Shown here in pieces: positions 48,801 to 59,027 of a stretch of DNA of 64,000 nucleotides; positions within the stretch are counted from its first letter, which is position 1; every line of letters starts with the position of its first letter. The stretch is from assembly GCA_028826165.1 (NCBI GenBank), contig JAPDFW010000059.1, positions 1,191,001-1,255,000 of the forward strand, given 5' to 3'. The notes beneath the pieces were generated by a model, which did no database searches, was not told the DNA's origin, and worked only from the letters and a program-made list of their open reading frames with translations. The translations under genes were made by a program, and so were the position numbers. The DNA is from Anaeramoeba ignava. Its lineage: Eukaryota > Metamonada > Anaeramoebidae.

Positions 48801-51373
48801 TAATTTCTTTAAAAAAATTCAAAGAAATGATTGAAAATACAATTTTGGGAAAATATCCATTAAATGAAAAATTAAAATCAAAAGAATTTGAAAAACAAAA
48901 TTATGTTAAAATTTCAGAAATCGAAGATGAAATGAGAAGACAAAAAGAAATTAAAATTTTATTCAAAAAATCAAAATCAAAATAATTTGATAAAACTAAA
49001 ACAAAAAATCAAAACAAATATAAAAGAAATTACAAATCAATTATCACAAATTCTAAATCAAAGATACAAAAAAAGAAATGATAATTTATTTCCAATGAAA
49101 TGTGAAATAATTTCAAAAATACAAACAAGAAAAGGAATATTTGGATTTAGAGAAAATTTAATTTATTTTTTTGAAGAATTTGATTCACAAAAAGAAAAAG
49201 AAAAAGAAAAAAAAGAATATAAATGGAAAATTAAAAATATTCAATCAATTTATAAAAGAAGATTTAATTTCAAATATTCAGGATTAGAAATATTTTTTGA
49301 AAAAGAAAGAAAATTTATATTTTTCAATTTTGAGACAATGGAAAAAAGAGATGAAATTTATGAATATCTTCAAAATCATAAATTAAGAAATATTAATAAA
49401 TCAAATTATTATCCAGGAAATAAACCAATAAAATGGAATGAAAAACAAATGACAAGAAAATGGCAAGAAAGAAAAATTACTAATTTCGAATATCTTATGT
49501 ATTTAAACACAATATCAGGAAGAACATATCAAGATATTTCACAATATCCAATTTTCCCATGGATTATTTCTGATTATGAATCTAAAAAAATAAATCTTAA
49601 TAATCCAAAAACATTTAGAGATTTATCAAAACCTATGGGATATTTGAATAATAAAATAATCATTCATTTTGAAAAATACCAAAAAAACGAAAAAGAGAAA
49701 GAATTCCAATTCAATTATCTAAAGATGTATTCCAATCCAGAAATTGTTTCATCTTATTTGATTAGATTAGAACCATTTACCTCTATTTGTTTAAAAGAAA
49801 AATATCCGATTTTCAAATCAATCCCAAAAACATGGAAAGCAATTCAAGAAAATGATGGAGATTATTTTATTGCAGAACTTACTCCAGAATTTTTTCATTT
49901 ACCAGATTTTTTAAGAAAACAAAAAATATTCAAACATAAACATGAAAATTTAAATGAAAAAACAATTTTACAAGAAATTTCAAATGTTGAACTTCCAAAA
50001 TGGGCTAAAACAGCAGAAGATTTTATTCAAATTCAACAAGAAGCACTCGAATCAGAATATGTTTCAGAACATCTTAATGAATGGATTGATTTAATATTTG
50101 GATATAAACAAAAAGGAGAAGAAGCAAAAAAAGCATACAATTTATTTCATCCAAATTTGTATGAAGAAAATATTAATATTTTAAAAACAGAATCAATCCA
50201 AAAAGAAATTCAAAGAAAAGGACAAATTCCAATTCAATTATTTACACAAAAACACATAAAAAAATTAACAAAAGAGCAGATTGAACAAAAATATTTATTC
50301 AAACCTCGTTTTCCATTTCATTTATTTGAGTGGAAAAATATTTTATCAAATAAAAATTTCATTATCAATATAAAAAAATTCAAAATAAGTTCAAAATCTG
50401 TTATATTTATAAATTATTATGGAAATAAAGATTTAATTAATAAAGAAAATTCTTCTGTGTTACTTACAATTGATAAAGATGGTGAAATTAGAATTCAGAA
50501 GATTCGGTTAAATAACCCAAATGCAAACAAAAATGTTACCAATTTTACTTTTTGGATTGATACAAAAATTGAAGAAAAAAAAGGAAAAATTTGGATACCA
50601 TTTCAACAAGATTTAAATAATTTTCAAGGATATTTATCACTTGATCAAAATTGGAAATATTTAATTTGCTCAGGATTTAATGATAATAGTTTTAAAATAA
50701 TTGATACTGAAAATTATAAAATGATACAAAGTATTTCGAAACATAAAGATATTGTGAATTGTTTATCAACTGATTGGAAATATCTTGTTACAGGATCAAA
50801 AGATACAACAGTGATTGTTTGGAAAATTTATTCAAAAGAAAAGAAAAGTTAAAAGAAAATCCAAAACATATTTTTTTTGAACATGAAAAAGAAGTGAAAA
50901 GTGTAGCAATTTCAGTTGAATATGATATTGTATTAAGTGGATCTATTAATGGAGAATTAATATTTCATTCATTAAACAAAGGAAAACACATTCAAACAAT
51001 AATTTTATCAGATCAAGAACCAATTTCAATTATTAAAATAACCAAAGAAGGAAATATTATTACATTTTCACAAAATTCCAATATTTTAAGATTATTTACA
51101 ATTAATGGATATTTAGTAAAAGAAGTTATATGTTTACAAAATATTTATTCTATTTCAATTACTCCAGATTCTAAATTCTTATTTTTAGGAGGAGAAAAAG
51201 GAATTTTTGAAATTAGGAATATGTTTGATTTAAAAGGAATTAAAAATTTTGATTTAGAAGAAAAAATATATTCCATTTTAATTATTGAAAAAACATTTCT
51301 AGTTGTTATTGGATTATCAAATGGAGAATTAATTATTGGAAATTTTATTGAAAATTCATTTACAAAGAACTAA
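39850..51373 (+). CDS. Giant BTB-BEACH-WD40 protein (LvsA/NBEA-like), with two frame breaks
   Basis: About 3,700 residues. Exons: 39850-40911, 40984-41248, 41324-41673, 41769-41931, 42002-43329 and 43412-51373. It opens with a BTB domain ([21 protein letters not shown]), then N/Q and Q/T tracts, armadillo-like helices, and a ConA-like domain at about 45280-45880 ([26 protein letters not shown]). A PH-like segment follows at about 49090-49370, then BEACH at about 49410-50180 ([61 protein letters not shown]), then WD40 repeats from about 50640. BEACH proteins act in vesicle traffic and lysosome-related membrane dynamics. The frame changes near 48950-48985 and at about 50850 without usable splice sites, although conserved residues continue on both sides. 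BTB at the N-terminus is unusual for this family. Confidence 0.82.
43680..44105 (+). repeat. Coding Q-T/N-Q/I-Q tandem repeat in the BEACH gene
   Basis: About 425 bases of CAAACT, CAAAAT and CAAATT hexamers translate as an uninterrupted [13 protein letters not shown] tract of roughly 140 residues between two helical segments. Confidence 0.85.
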
Positions 51374-51380
51374 GTTTTTT

Positions 51381-52060
51381 TTAAATTTTCTTTTCAAAAC
51401 AATTTATATAAAAAAAATTAAAATCAAAATTCAAAATCAAAATCAAAATCAAAATAAAAATCAAAATCAAAATTAAAATCAAAATTAAAATCAAAATCAA
51501 AATCAAAATTAAAATCAAAATCAAAATCAAAATCAAAATTAAAATCAAAATCAAAATCAAAATCAAAATCAAAATTAAAATTAAAATTAAAATTAAAATT
51601 AAAATTAAAATTCAAATCAAAATTCAAAATCAAAATCAAAATCAAAATTAAAATTAATATTAAAATTAAAATTAAAATTAAAATCAAAATTAAAATCAAA
51701 ATCAAAATTAAAATTAAAATTAAAATTATAATCAAAATTAAAATTAAAATCAAAATCAAAATCAAAATAAAAATCAAAATCAAAAATCAAAATCAAAATC
51801 AAAATTAAAATTAAAATCAAAATCAAAATTAAAATTAAAATCAAAATCAAAAATAAAATTAAAATCAAAAATTAAAATTAAAATCAAAATTAAAATCAAA
51901 ATCAAAATCAAAATTAAAATCAAAATCAAAATTAAAATTTAAAATTAAAATCAAAATTAATATTAAAATTAAAATTAAAATCAAAATTAAAATTAAAATT
52001 AAAATCAAAATTAAAATCAAAATCAAAATCAAAATTAAAATCAAATTAAAAATTCCAAAA
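51381..52060. repeat. Intergenic (TCAAAA/TTAAAA)n array between BEACH and RCC1-BTB paralogue 4
   Basis: About 680 bases of mixed TCAAAA and TTAAAA hexamers. No gene is seen; frames open on the minus strand are periodic artefacts. Confidence 0.88.
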
Positions 52061-52063
52061 TTA

Positions 52064-52088
52064 TTTTTTTCATTTTTCTTTTTCAAAA
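52064..52088 (+). promoter_or_regulatory. TCATT initiator-like motif, RCC1-BTB paralogue 4
   Basis: TTTTTTTCATTTTTC then TTTTTCAAAA immediately before the ATG, with the A of TCA 17 bases upstream. Confidence 0.55.
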
Positions 52089-53861
52089 ATGAATGAAATT
52101 TTATTTTTTGGTTCAAATTATTCAAAAATTTTCAAAAATAAACCAAATGAAATAACAAAACCAATTCAATTTAAATTTGAAAATGAAAATGAAAATGAAA
52201 AACAAATTAAACAAATTTCATCAGGAAGTTATTCAACAATTTTCCTTTTTAAAAATGGAAAAGCAATAGAACATTTAAGTGAAAATGATTCAAATCAAAA
52301 TCCTGAAAAAATCCAAATTGAAGAAAATATTCAAAAAGTAACTGTTGGTTGGGATAATGAAGCTATTTTAACAATAGAAGGAAATGTATTTGCCAAAGGA
52401 AGATATATTAATCCAAATAATTCAAAAGAATTTATCAATATTTCATCATTAATTGAAGATATAAATGATAGAATAATTGAAGATATTGTTTCTGGAGATG
52501 GTCCAATTTACTTATTAACTTCAAATCAAAATGCTTATGGAATTGGTTCAAATTTTTATAGTCAACTTGGTTTAGATTCTAAAACACTTGAAAAAACAAA
52601 AAAACCAATTTTAATGATGAAAAATGTTTCTAAAATATTTTCAGGAAATAACTCAAATCGTGTTTTTCTTTTAAATTCAAATCAAGAATTATTTGGATGT
52701 GGTGAAAATAGACATGGTAAACTTGGATTAGGAGAATCAAGAAAAAAAGAAGAAAAAATCCAAAAATTAACTAAAATCCAAAATATTCCAAAAGGCAAAA
52801 TAATTGATATTCAATGTGGAGCCGCTCATTCAATAATGTTGAGTGAAAATGAAAATCAAAATCCAAAAAGAAAACTTTATTCATGTGGAAGATATTTTTA
52901 TAATGGACTTGGCAAAATACTTGAAGACACTTATGAATTTACTGAAATCAAATCATCTTTATTTGAAAATGATGATGATTATATTCTTGAAATTTCTGTT
53001 GGAAATTTTCATACTTTGATTTTAACTTCCAAATCAAAATTGATTGGATTTGGGCATAATAAATATTCTCAATTAGGAAATGGAGATACAGAAAATCAAT
53101 TAACTCCAATTCAAATTGAACTTCCTAAATTAAGATTTAATGAAAATATTTCTAATTATCATCTTTCTTGTGGAGAATTCAGATCATTTATTTATTATTC
53201 TTTTCATTCTTTTTCCAATCTTGAAGGAGATTTGATAAAACTATTTGGAAGAAAAGAATTTTGCGATATTTCATTTAAAACCGAAAATGGAGAAATAATC
53301 AAAGCTCATAAATTAATATTGAAATATAGATTAAATCAAAATCAAAATGAAATTGAAAAACTTGAAGAAATTATTTCAAAAAAATCAATTAAAGAATCAA
53401 ATCAAATATTTGAAATGATTTATTCAAACAATTCCAAAATAAATCCAATATTATATTCTGAAATTAAAGAAATTATAAATTCAAATGAAAAAATAGAAGA
53501 AACAATGAAAAGAATTTATTTAAATGAAAATGAAAAAGATTTTATTATTGAAAGAAAAGAAAAACAATATAAATTTCCTAAATTAATATTAATAATGAGA
53601 AGTGAATTATATCGAGGAATGTTTTTATCTGTAACAAATGATACTTCTAATAAAGTTACAGATTATAGTGAATTAAGTAATAAATCATTTCAAATATTTG
53701 AATATTGGATTTATTCAAATCAAATTAAAGATGAAATTGAGATTACAAAAGAAATAATTGATGAAATTCAAATTGGAATTGATTATTTTCAATTAAATCA
53801 AACAAATCCAAATTTATTTGATTTATTAATTAACAAATTTAATAATCAAAATCAAAATTAA
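52089..53861 (+). CDS. RCC1-BTB-BTB protein, paralogue 4
   Basis: Intronless, 590 residues, with the same domain order as the other four paralogues. The N-terminus (MNEILFFGSNYSKIFKNKPNEITKPIQ) is identical to paralogues 2 and 3. The RCC1 half is nearly identical to paralogue 3. The BTB half (NSKINPILYSEIKEI, IEKLEEIISKKS) groups with paralogue 5. It ends FNNQNQN with TAA inside an NQ hexamer tract; after the stop the hexamer array continues as non-coding repeat. There is no CaaX box. Confidence 0.9.
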   Translation: MNEILFFGSNYSKIFKNKPNEITKPIQFKFENENENEKQIKQISSGSYSTIFLFKNGKAIEHLSENDSNQNPEKIQIEENIQKVTVGWDNEAILTIEGNVFAKGRYINPNNSKEFINISSLIEDINDRIIEDIVSGDGPIYLLTSNQNAYGIGSNFYSQLGLDSKTLEKTKKPILMMKNVSKIFSGNNSNRVFLLNSNQELFGCGENRHGKLGLGESRKKEEKIQKLTKIQNIPKGKIIDIQCGAAHSIMLSENENQNPKRKLYSCGRYFYNGLGKILEDTYEFTEIKSSLFENDDDYILEISVGNFHTLILTSKSKLIGFGHNKYSQLGNGDTENQLTPIQIELPKLRFNENISNYHLSCGEFRSFIYYSFHSFSNLEGDLIKLFGRKEFCDISFKTENGEIIKAHKLILKYRLNQNQNEIEKLEEIISKKSIKESNQIFEMIYSNNSKINPILYSEIKEIINSNEKIEETMKRIYLNENEKDFIIERKEKQYKFPKLILIMRSELYRGMFLSVTNDTSNKVTDYSELSNKSFQIFEYWIYSNQIKDEIEITKEIIDEIQIGIDYFQLNQTNPNLFDLLINKFNNQNQN

Positions 53862-53869
53862 AATCAAAA

Positions 53870-54440
53870 TTCAAAATTAAAATTAAAATTAAAATTAAAA
53901 TTAAAATTAAAATTAAAATTAAAATCAAAATTAAAATTAAAATTAAAATTAAAATTAAAATTAAAATTAAAATTAAAATTAAAATTAAAATTAAAAATTA
54001 AAATTAAAATCAAAATTAAAATTAAAATTAAAATTAAAATCAAAATCAAAATTAAAATTAAAATTAAAATTAAAATTAAAATTAAAATTAAAATTAAAAT
54101 TAAAATTAAAATTAAAATTAAAATTAAAATTAAAATTAAAATTAAAATTAAAATCAAAATTAAAATTAAAATTAAAATCAAAATTAAAATTAAAATTAAA
54201 ATTAAAATTAAAATTAAAATTAAAATCAAAATTAAAATTAAAATCAAAATTAAAATCAAAATTAAAATTAAAATTAAAATTAAAATCAAAATTAAAATTA
54301 AAATCAAAATTAAAATCAAAATTCCAAAATTAAATTAAAATTAAAATTAAAATTAAAATCAAAATTAAAATTAAAATTAAAATCAAATTCAAAATCAAAA
54401 TTAAAATTAAAATTAAAATTAAAATTAAAATTCCAAAATT
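53870..54440. repeat. Intergenic (TTAAAA)n-rich array between RCC1-BTB paralogues 4 and 5
   Basis: About 570 bases of TTAAAA with scattered TCAAAA, continuous with the end of the paralogue 4 coding tract. No gene is seen. Confidence 0.88.
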
Positions 54441-54441
54441 A

Positions 54442-54467
54442 TTTTTTTCATTTTTTTCTTTTCAAAA
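54442..54467 (+). promoter_or_regulatory. TCATT initiator-like motif, RCC1-BTB paralogue 5
   Basis: TTTTTTTCATTTTTTTC then TTTTCAAAA immediately before the ATG, with the A of TCA 18 bases upstream. Confidence 0.55.
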
Positions 54468-56267
54468 ATGAATGATTGTTTATTTTTTGGAAGAAATATT
54501 TTACCAAAACTTTTCGAAAATGAACCAGAAAAAATAACAAAACCAATTCAATTTAAATTTGAAAATGAAAATGAAAATGAAAATGAAAAACAAATTAAAC
54601 AAATTAAACAAATTTCATCAGGAAGTTATTCAACAATTTTCCTTTTTAAAAATGGAAAAGCAATAGAACATTTAAGTGAAAATGATTCAAAACAAAATCC
54701 TGAAAAAATCCAAATTGAAGAAAATATTCAAAAAGTAACTGTTGGTGATCAAAATGAAGCTATTTTAACAAAAGAAGGAAATGTATTTGCCAAAGGAGAA
54801 AATATTAATCCAAATAATCCAAAAGAATTTATCAATATTTCATCATTAATTGAAGATACAAATGATAGAATAATTCAAGATATTGTTTCTGGAGATAGTT
54901 CAATTTACTTATTAACTTCAAATCAAAATGCTTATGGATTTGGTTCAAATGATTATGGTCAACTTGGTTTTGATTCTGAAACACTTAATAAAACAAAAAA
55001 ACCAATTTTAATGATGAAAAATGTTTCTAAAATATTTTCAGGAAATAACTCAAATCGTGTTTTTCTTTTAAATTCAAATCAAGAATTATTTGGATGTGGT
55101 GAAAATAGACATGGTAAACTTGGAATAGGAGAATCAAGAAAAGAAGAAACAAAAATCCAAAAATTAACCAAAATCCAAAATATTCCAAAAGGCAAAATAA
55201 TTGATATTCAATGTGGATATACTCATTCAATAATGTTGATTGAAATTGAAAATCAAAATTCAAAAAGAAAAATTTATTCATGTGGAAGATATTTTTTTAA
55301 TGGACTTGGCAAAATACTTGAAGACACTTATGAATTTACTGAAATCAAATCATCTTTATTTGAAAATGATGATGATTATATTCTTGAAATTTCTGTTGGA
55401 AATTTTCATACTTTGATTTTAACTTCCAATTCAAAATTAATTGGATTTGGGCATAATGAATATTCTCAATTAGGAACTGGAGATTCTAAAAGTTTACAAC
55501 CAATTCCAATTCAAATTGAACTTCCTAAATTAAGATTTAATGAAAATATTTCTAATTATCATATTTCTTGTGGATATCACAAATCATTTCTTTATTATTC
55601 TTTTCATTCTTTTTCCAATCTTGAAGAAGATTTGATAAAATTATTTGAAAGAAAAGAATTTTGTGATATTTCATTTAAAACCAAAAATGGAGAAATAATC
55701 AAAGCTCATAAATTAATATTGAAATATAGATTAAATCAAAATGAAAATGAAATTGAAAAACTTCAAGAAATTATTTCAAAAAAATCAATTAAAGAATCAA
55801 ATCAAATATTTGAAATGATTTATTCAAACAATTCCAAAATAAATCCAAAATTATATTCTGAAATTAAAGAAATTATAAATTCAAATGAAAAAATAGAAGA
55901 AACAATGAAAAGAATTTATTTAAATGAAAATGAAAATGAAAATGAAAAAGATTTTATAATTGAAAGAAAAGAAAAACAATATAAATTTCCTAAATTAATA
56001 TTAATAATGAGAAGTGAATTATATCGAGGAATGTTTTTATCTGTTACAAATGATAAATCAAATAAAGTTACAGATTATAGTGAATTAAGTAATAAATCAT
56101 TTCAAATATTTGAATATTGGATTTATTCAAATCAAATTAAAGATGAAATTGAAATTACACAAGAAATAATTAATGAAATTGAAATTGGAATTGATTATTT
56201 TCAATTAAATCAAACAAATCCAAATTTATTTGATTTATTAATTAAGAAATTTAATAATCAAAATTAA
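54468..56267 (+). CDS. RCC1-BTB-BTB protein, paralogue 5
   Basis: Intronless, 599 residues. The N-terminus (MNDCLFFGRNILPKLFENEPEKITK) is closest to paralogue 1, while the middle and BTB segments (GCGENRHGKLGIGE, YSCGRYFFNGLGKILED, NSKINPKLYSEIKEI) are closest to paralogue 4, another mosaic pattern. RCC1 turns and both BTB segments are intact. It ends KFNNQN with TAA. It converges on the minus-strand CCCH genes, with about 130 bases between the stop codons. Confidence 0.9.
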   Translation: MNDCLFFGRNILPKLFENEPEKITKPIQFKFENENENENEKQIKQIKQISSGSYSTIFLFKNGKAIEHLSENDSKQNPEKIQIEENIQKVTVGDQNEAILTKEGNVFAKGENINPNNPKEFINISSLIEDTNDRIIQDIVSGDSSIYLLTSNQNAYGFGSNDYGQLGFDSETLNKTKKPILMMKNVSKIFSGNNSNRVFLLNSNQELFGCGENRHGKLGIGESRKEETKIQKLTKIQNIPKGKIIDIQCGYTHSIMLIEIENQNSKRKIYSCGRYFFNGLGKILEDTYEFTEIKSSLFENDDDYILEISVGNFHTLILTSNSKLIGFGHNEYSQLGTGDSKSLQPIPIQIELPKLRFNENISNYHISCGYHKSFLYYSFHSFSNLEEDLIKLFERKEFCDISFKTKNGEIIKAHKLILKYRLNQNENEIEKLQEIISKKSIKESNQIFEMIYSNNSKINPKLYSEIKEIINSNEKIEETMKRIYLNENENENEKDFIIERKEKQYKFPKLILIMRSELYRGMFLSVTNDKSNKVTDYSELSNKSFQIFEYWIYSNQIKDEIEITQEIINEIEIGIDYFQLNQTNPNLFDLLIKKFNNQN

Positions 56268-56400
56268 ATTCAAATTAAAATTAAAATTAAAATTATTTTG
56301 TTTTTCCTAAATTTTTTTATTGATTGTTTTCCAAATTTTTCTTTTTAAATGATTTTGAAAGAAATTAAGAAAAGAAATTATCCAATTTTAGTTTTTAATT

Positions 56401-58756
56401 TTAATCTAATTTCTTTTCTACATCATTATCATTATCATTATCACTATCACCTTATCATTATCACTATCATTATCATTATCACTTTCATTATCACTTTCAT
56501 TATCACTTTCATTTTTGTTTTTGTTTTTGTGGCTTTTTGAATGATTATGATGAGAATGATGTTTATGATGTTTTTTCTCTTTTGTTCTTTCTTTATTTTT
56601 GTGACGAGGTGAACGATCTCTTTCTTCCTCTTTTTTGTGTTTATGTTTGTGCTTGTGTTTATGTTTGTGTTTGTGTTTATGTTTATGCTTTTTTTTATCA
56701 CTTTCAATAACATTAGAATTCGAAACATTCATTTGAGAAAATTGTTGATTCATTAGATTTGGATTTGGAAATTGAATTGGAATTGGATATTGATTTGGAT
56801 TTTGAAATTGATTTGGATTTGGATTTCGAAATCTAGTTGGACTTGGATCTTGATTTTGACTTAGATTTCGCATTGGGTTTGGATTTCGAAATCTAGTTGG
56901 ACTTGGATCTTGATTTTGACTTGGGCTTGGATCTGGATTTGGATTTGGAAATTCAAATTTCTTTGAATTTGGATCTGGAATTGGAATCGGAATTTGGATT
57001 TGGATTTGGATTTGGATATTGATTTGGATATTGATTTGGAAATTGATTTGGAAATTGATTTGGAAATTGATTTTGAAATTGATTTTGATATTGATTTGGA
57101 TATTGTTTTGGAAATTGTTTTGGAAATCGTTTTGGATATTGTTTTGGAAATTGTTTTTCAAAAAGTTTGTTTGCATTAATATGTTGGAATTTGCAGTTAT
57201 TTACTTTACAATTTCCAGACTTATAATAAAATTTGCAAAAGTCTAATTCCATTGATTTCAAAAAAGATTCATCAACATTTGGATTTGATAAAAATAATTT
57301 TGGATTTGGATGTGAATATTGGCAATTCTCATCAGTACATCCAAGTGGATTTTCTTTTTTATTCATCAATTTAGGACAAATTTGATGAATAATTTTAATT
57401 TCACGACTAGGAGGTTCTAGAATATTACTTTTTCGTTCATTACGTTGATAATTATTACGTTGATAATTATTACGTTGATAATTGTTACGTTGATTATCAT
57501 TACGCTTAGGGAAATTACGTTGATAATCATTACTTTTATTATATTTACGTTGATGATAATTACTTTGATCATGTTTTTGTTTTCCTTTTTCAATATAATT
57601 ATCTTGATAAAGTTTCTTTTCTTTTTCATTCAATTTAATATGTTGGAATTTGCATTTATTTATTTTGCAATTTCCAAATTCACAATAATAACTGCAAAAA
57701 TTTCTTTTCATTGATTTCAAAAAAGATTCATCAATATTTGGATTTGATTGAATCATTTTTGGATTTGGATGTGCATATTTGCAATTCTCATCATTGCATT
57801 CAAGTTTTTCTTTATTTTTGAGTTGTTTTATAAAAGTAGGACAAATTTCTGGTATAATTCTAATTGAACTATCACGAGCAGCTAATTTATGAACTTTTCC
57901 TCTTTCTTTTTTGTTCTTCTTCAAAATTTATTCCTTTAATATTAATATGTTGAAATTCGCAATTCTTTTTTTTGCAATTTCCATTTTTATAATAAAATTC
58001 ACAAAATTTTCTTTTCATTGATTTCAAAAAAGATTCATCAACATTTGGATTTGATAAAAGTAATTTTGGATTTGGATGTGAATATTTGCAATTCTCATCA
58101 GTACATCCAAGTGGATTTTCTTTTTTATTCAACAATTTAGGACAAATTTGATGATTTAAATTCTGTTTTTTAAATGGATCTGAAATTAGTTTTTGTCGAT
58201 TTAAAAAATTAAAAGGATTGAATAAATCTTTTACACTTTTATTATCTTCTTCATAAATTTTAACTGGATCTTTTCTGATAAAATCTAATTTTTGTATGAT
58301 GTTGAAATGGACAATTTGGATCTGAGCATTTTCTAGTTTGAGCATATTCAGAACAAACTGTATCTTTCATATTCAAATCACATAAAAAAAAACTATTTCT
58401 TTTTGTTTCTAAATCTCGATATTTTCTTTTATGATCTGCTTTTTCAATTAATGTTTCATAAAATTTATTATTTGGATTAACATCTATTTTTTTAATAAAA
58501 AAAAATAAAAGAAAAGAGGAAAAAAAATTATTTTTTTAATTATTTTAATTTAATTTATTTTAATTTAATTTAATTTATTTTATTTACGTTGATAAGGACA
58601 ATTAGGGTCATCGCATTCTCCAAATTTAAGTATTTTTAAACATAATATCTTATTTGGTGGATGTAAATTGTTATCTCTTTTTTTAATATGCTTTTCTTTA
58701 TGACACCATTTTTTTTTGATTAAATGTTTGCAAATCAAATTTCTTTTTATTTCCAT
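56401..58756 (-). pseudogene. CCCH zinc-finger protein, copy A (four apparent frameshifts)
   Basis: Exon 1 (58756-58588) encodes MEIKRNLICKHLIKKKWCHK...CPYQ and exon 2 starts at 58483. The protein is a string of C-x8-C-x4-C-x3-H and longer-spaced CCCH fingers (CTDENCKYSHPNP, GNCKINKCKFQH), then an N/Q/Y/P tract and an HK-rich tail. Compared with copy B the frame breaks near 58289-58293 (T5 versus T4), 57907-57912 (T6), 56993-56995 and 56448-56453. The coding sequence is otherwise well conserved, so this is either a recently decayed duplicate or an assembly with homopolymer errors. CCCH proteins usually bind RNA. The exact 3' end depends on how the frames join. Confidence 0.65.
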
Positions 58757-58806
58757 TTCAACTTATTATTATTTTATTTTTATTGTGTTTTTTTTTTTGA
58801 AATTAA

Positions 58807-58836
58807 AAATGAAAAAAAAAAAATGAAAAAAATGAA
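58807..58836 (-). promoter_or_regulatory. TCATT initiator-like motifs, CCCH copy A
   Basis: Three minus-strand TCATTT motifs (A at 58810, 58824 and 58833) lie 54-77 bases before the ATG at 58756. Confidence 0.4.
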
Positions 58837-58856
58837 TTTTGTTTAATTTTTTTTTT

Positions 58857-58932
58857 AAATCAAAATCAAAATCAAAATCAAAATCAAAATCAAAATCAAA
58901 ATCAAAATCAAAATCAAAATCAAAATCAAAAT
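58857..58932. repeat. (TCAAAA)n microsatellite between CCCH copies A and B
   Basis: About twelve perfect TCAAAA hexamers in the short gap between the 5' end of copy A and the 3' end of copy B. Confidence 0.9.
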
Positions 58933-59027
58933 CTTAATTTTTTTTATTGATTGTTTTCCAAATTTTTCTTTTTAAATGATTTTGAAAGAAATTAAGAAAA
59001 GAAATTATCCAATTTTAGTTTTTAATT

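Noticed and set aside
48980-48990. Euplotes-style +1 programmed frameshifting at AAA-TAA in the BEACH gene
   Set aside because: The local AAA TAA fits, but the second break at about 50850 goes the other way and TAA is a normal stop elsewhere in the window. Sequence error or decay is simpler.
50850-50893. A 44-base intron at 50850-50893 that would restore the WD40 frame
   Set aside because: The length would fit the frame, but it would remove [12 protein letters not shown], which matches the conserved start of the BEACH WD40 blade, and it is shorter than any other intron here.
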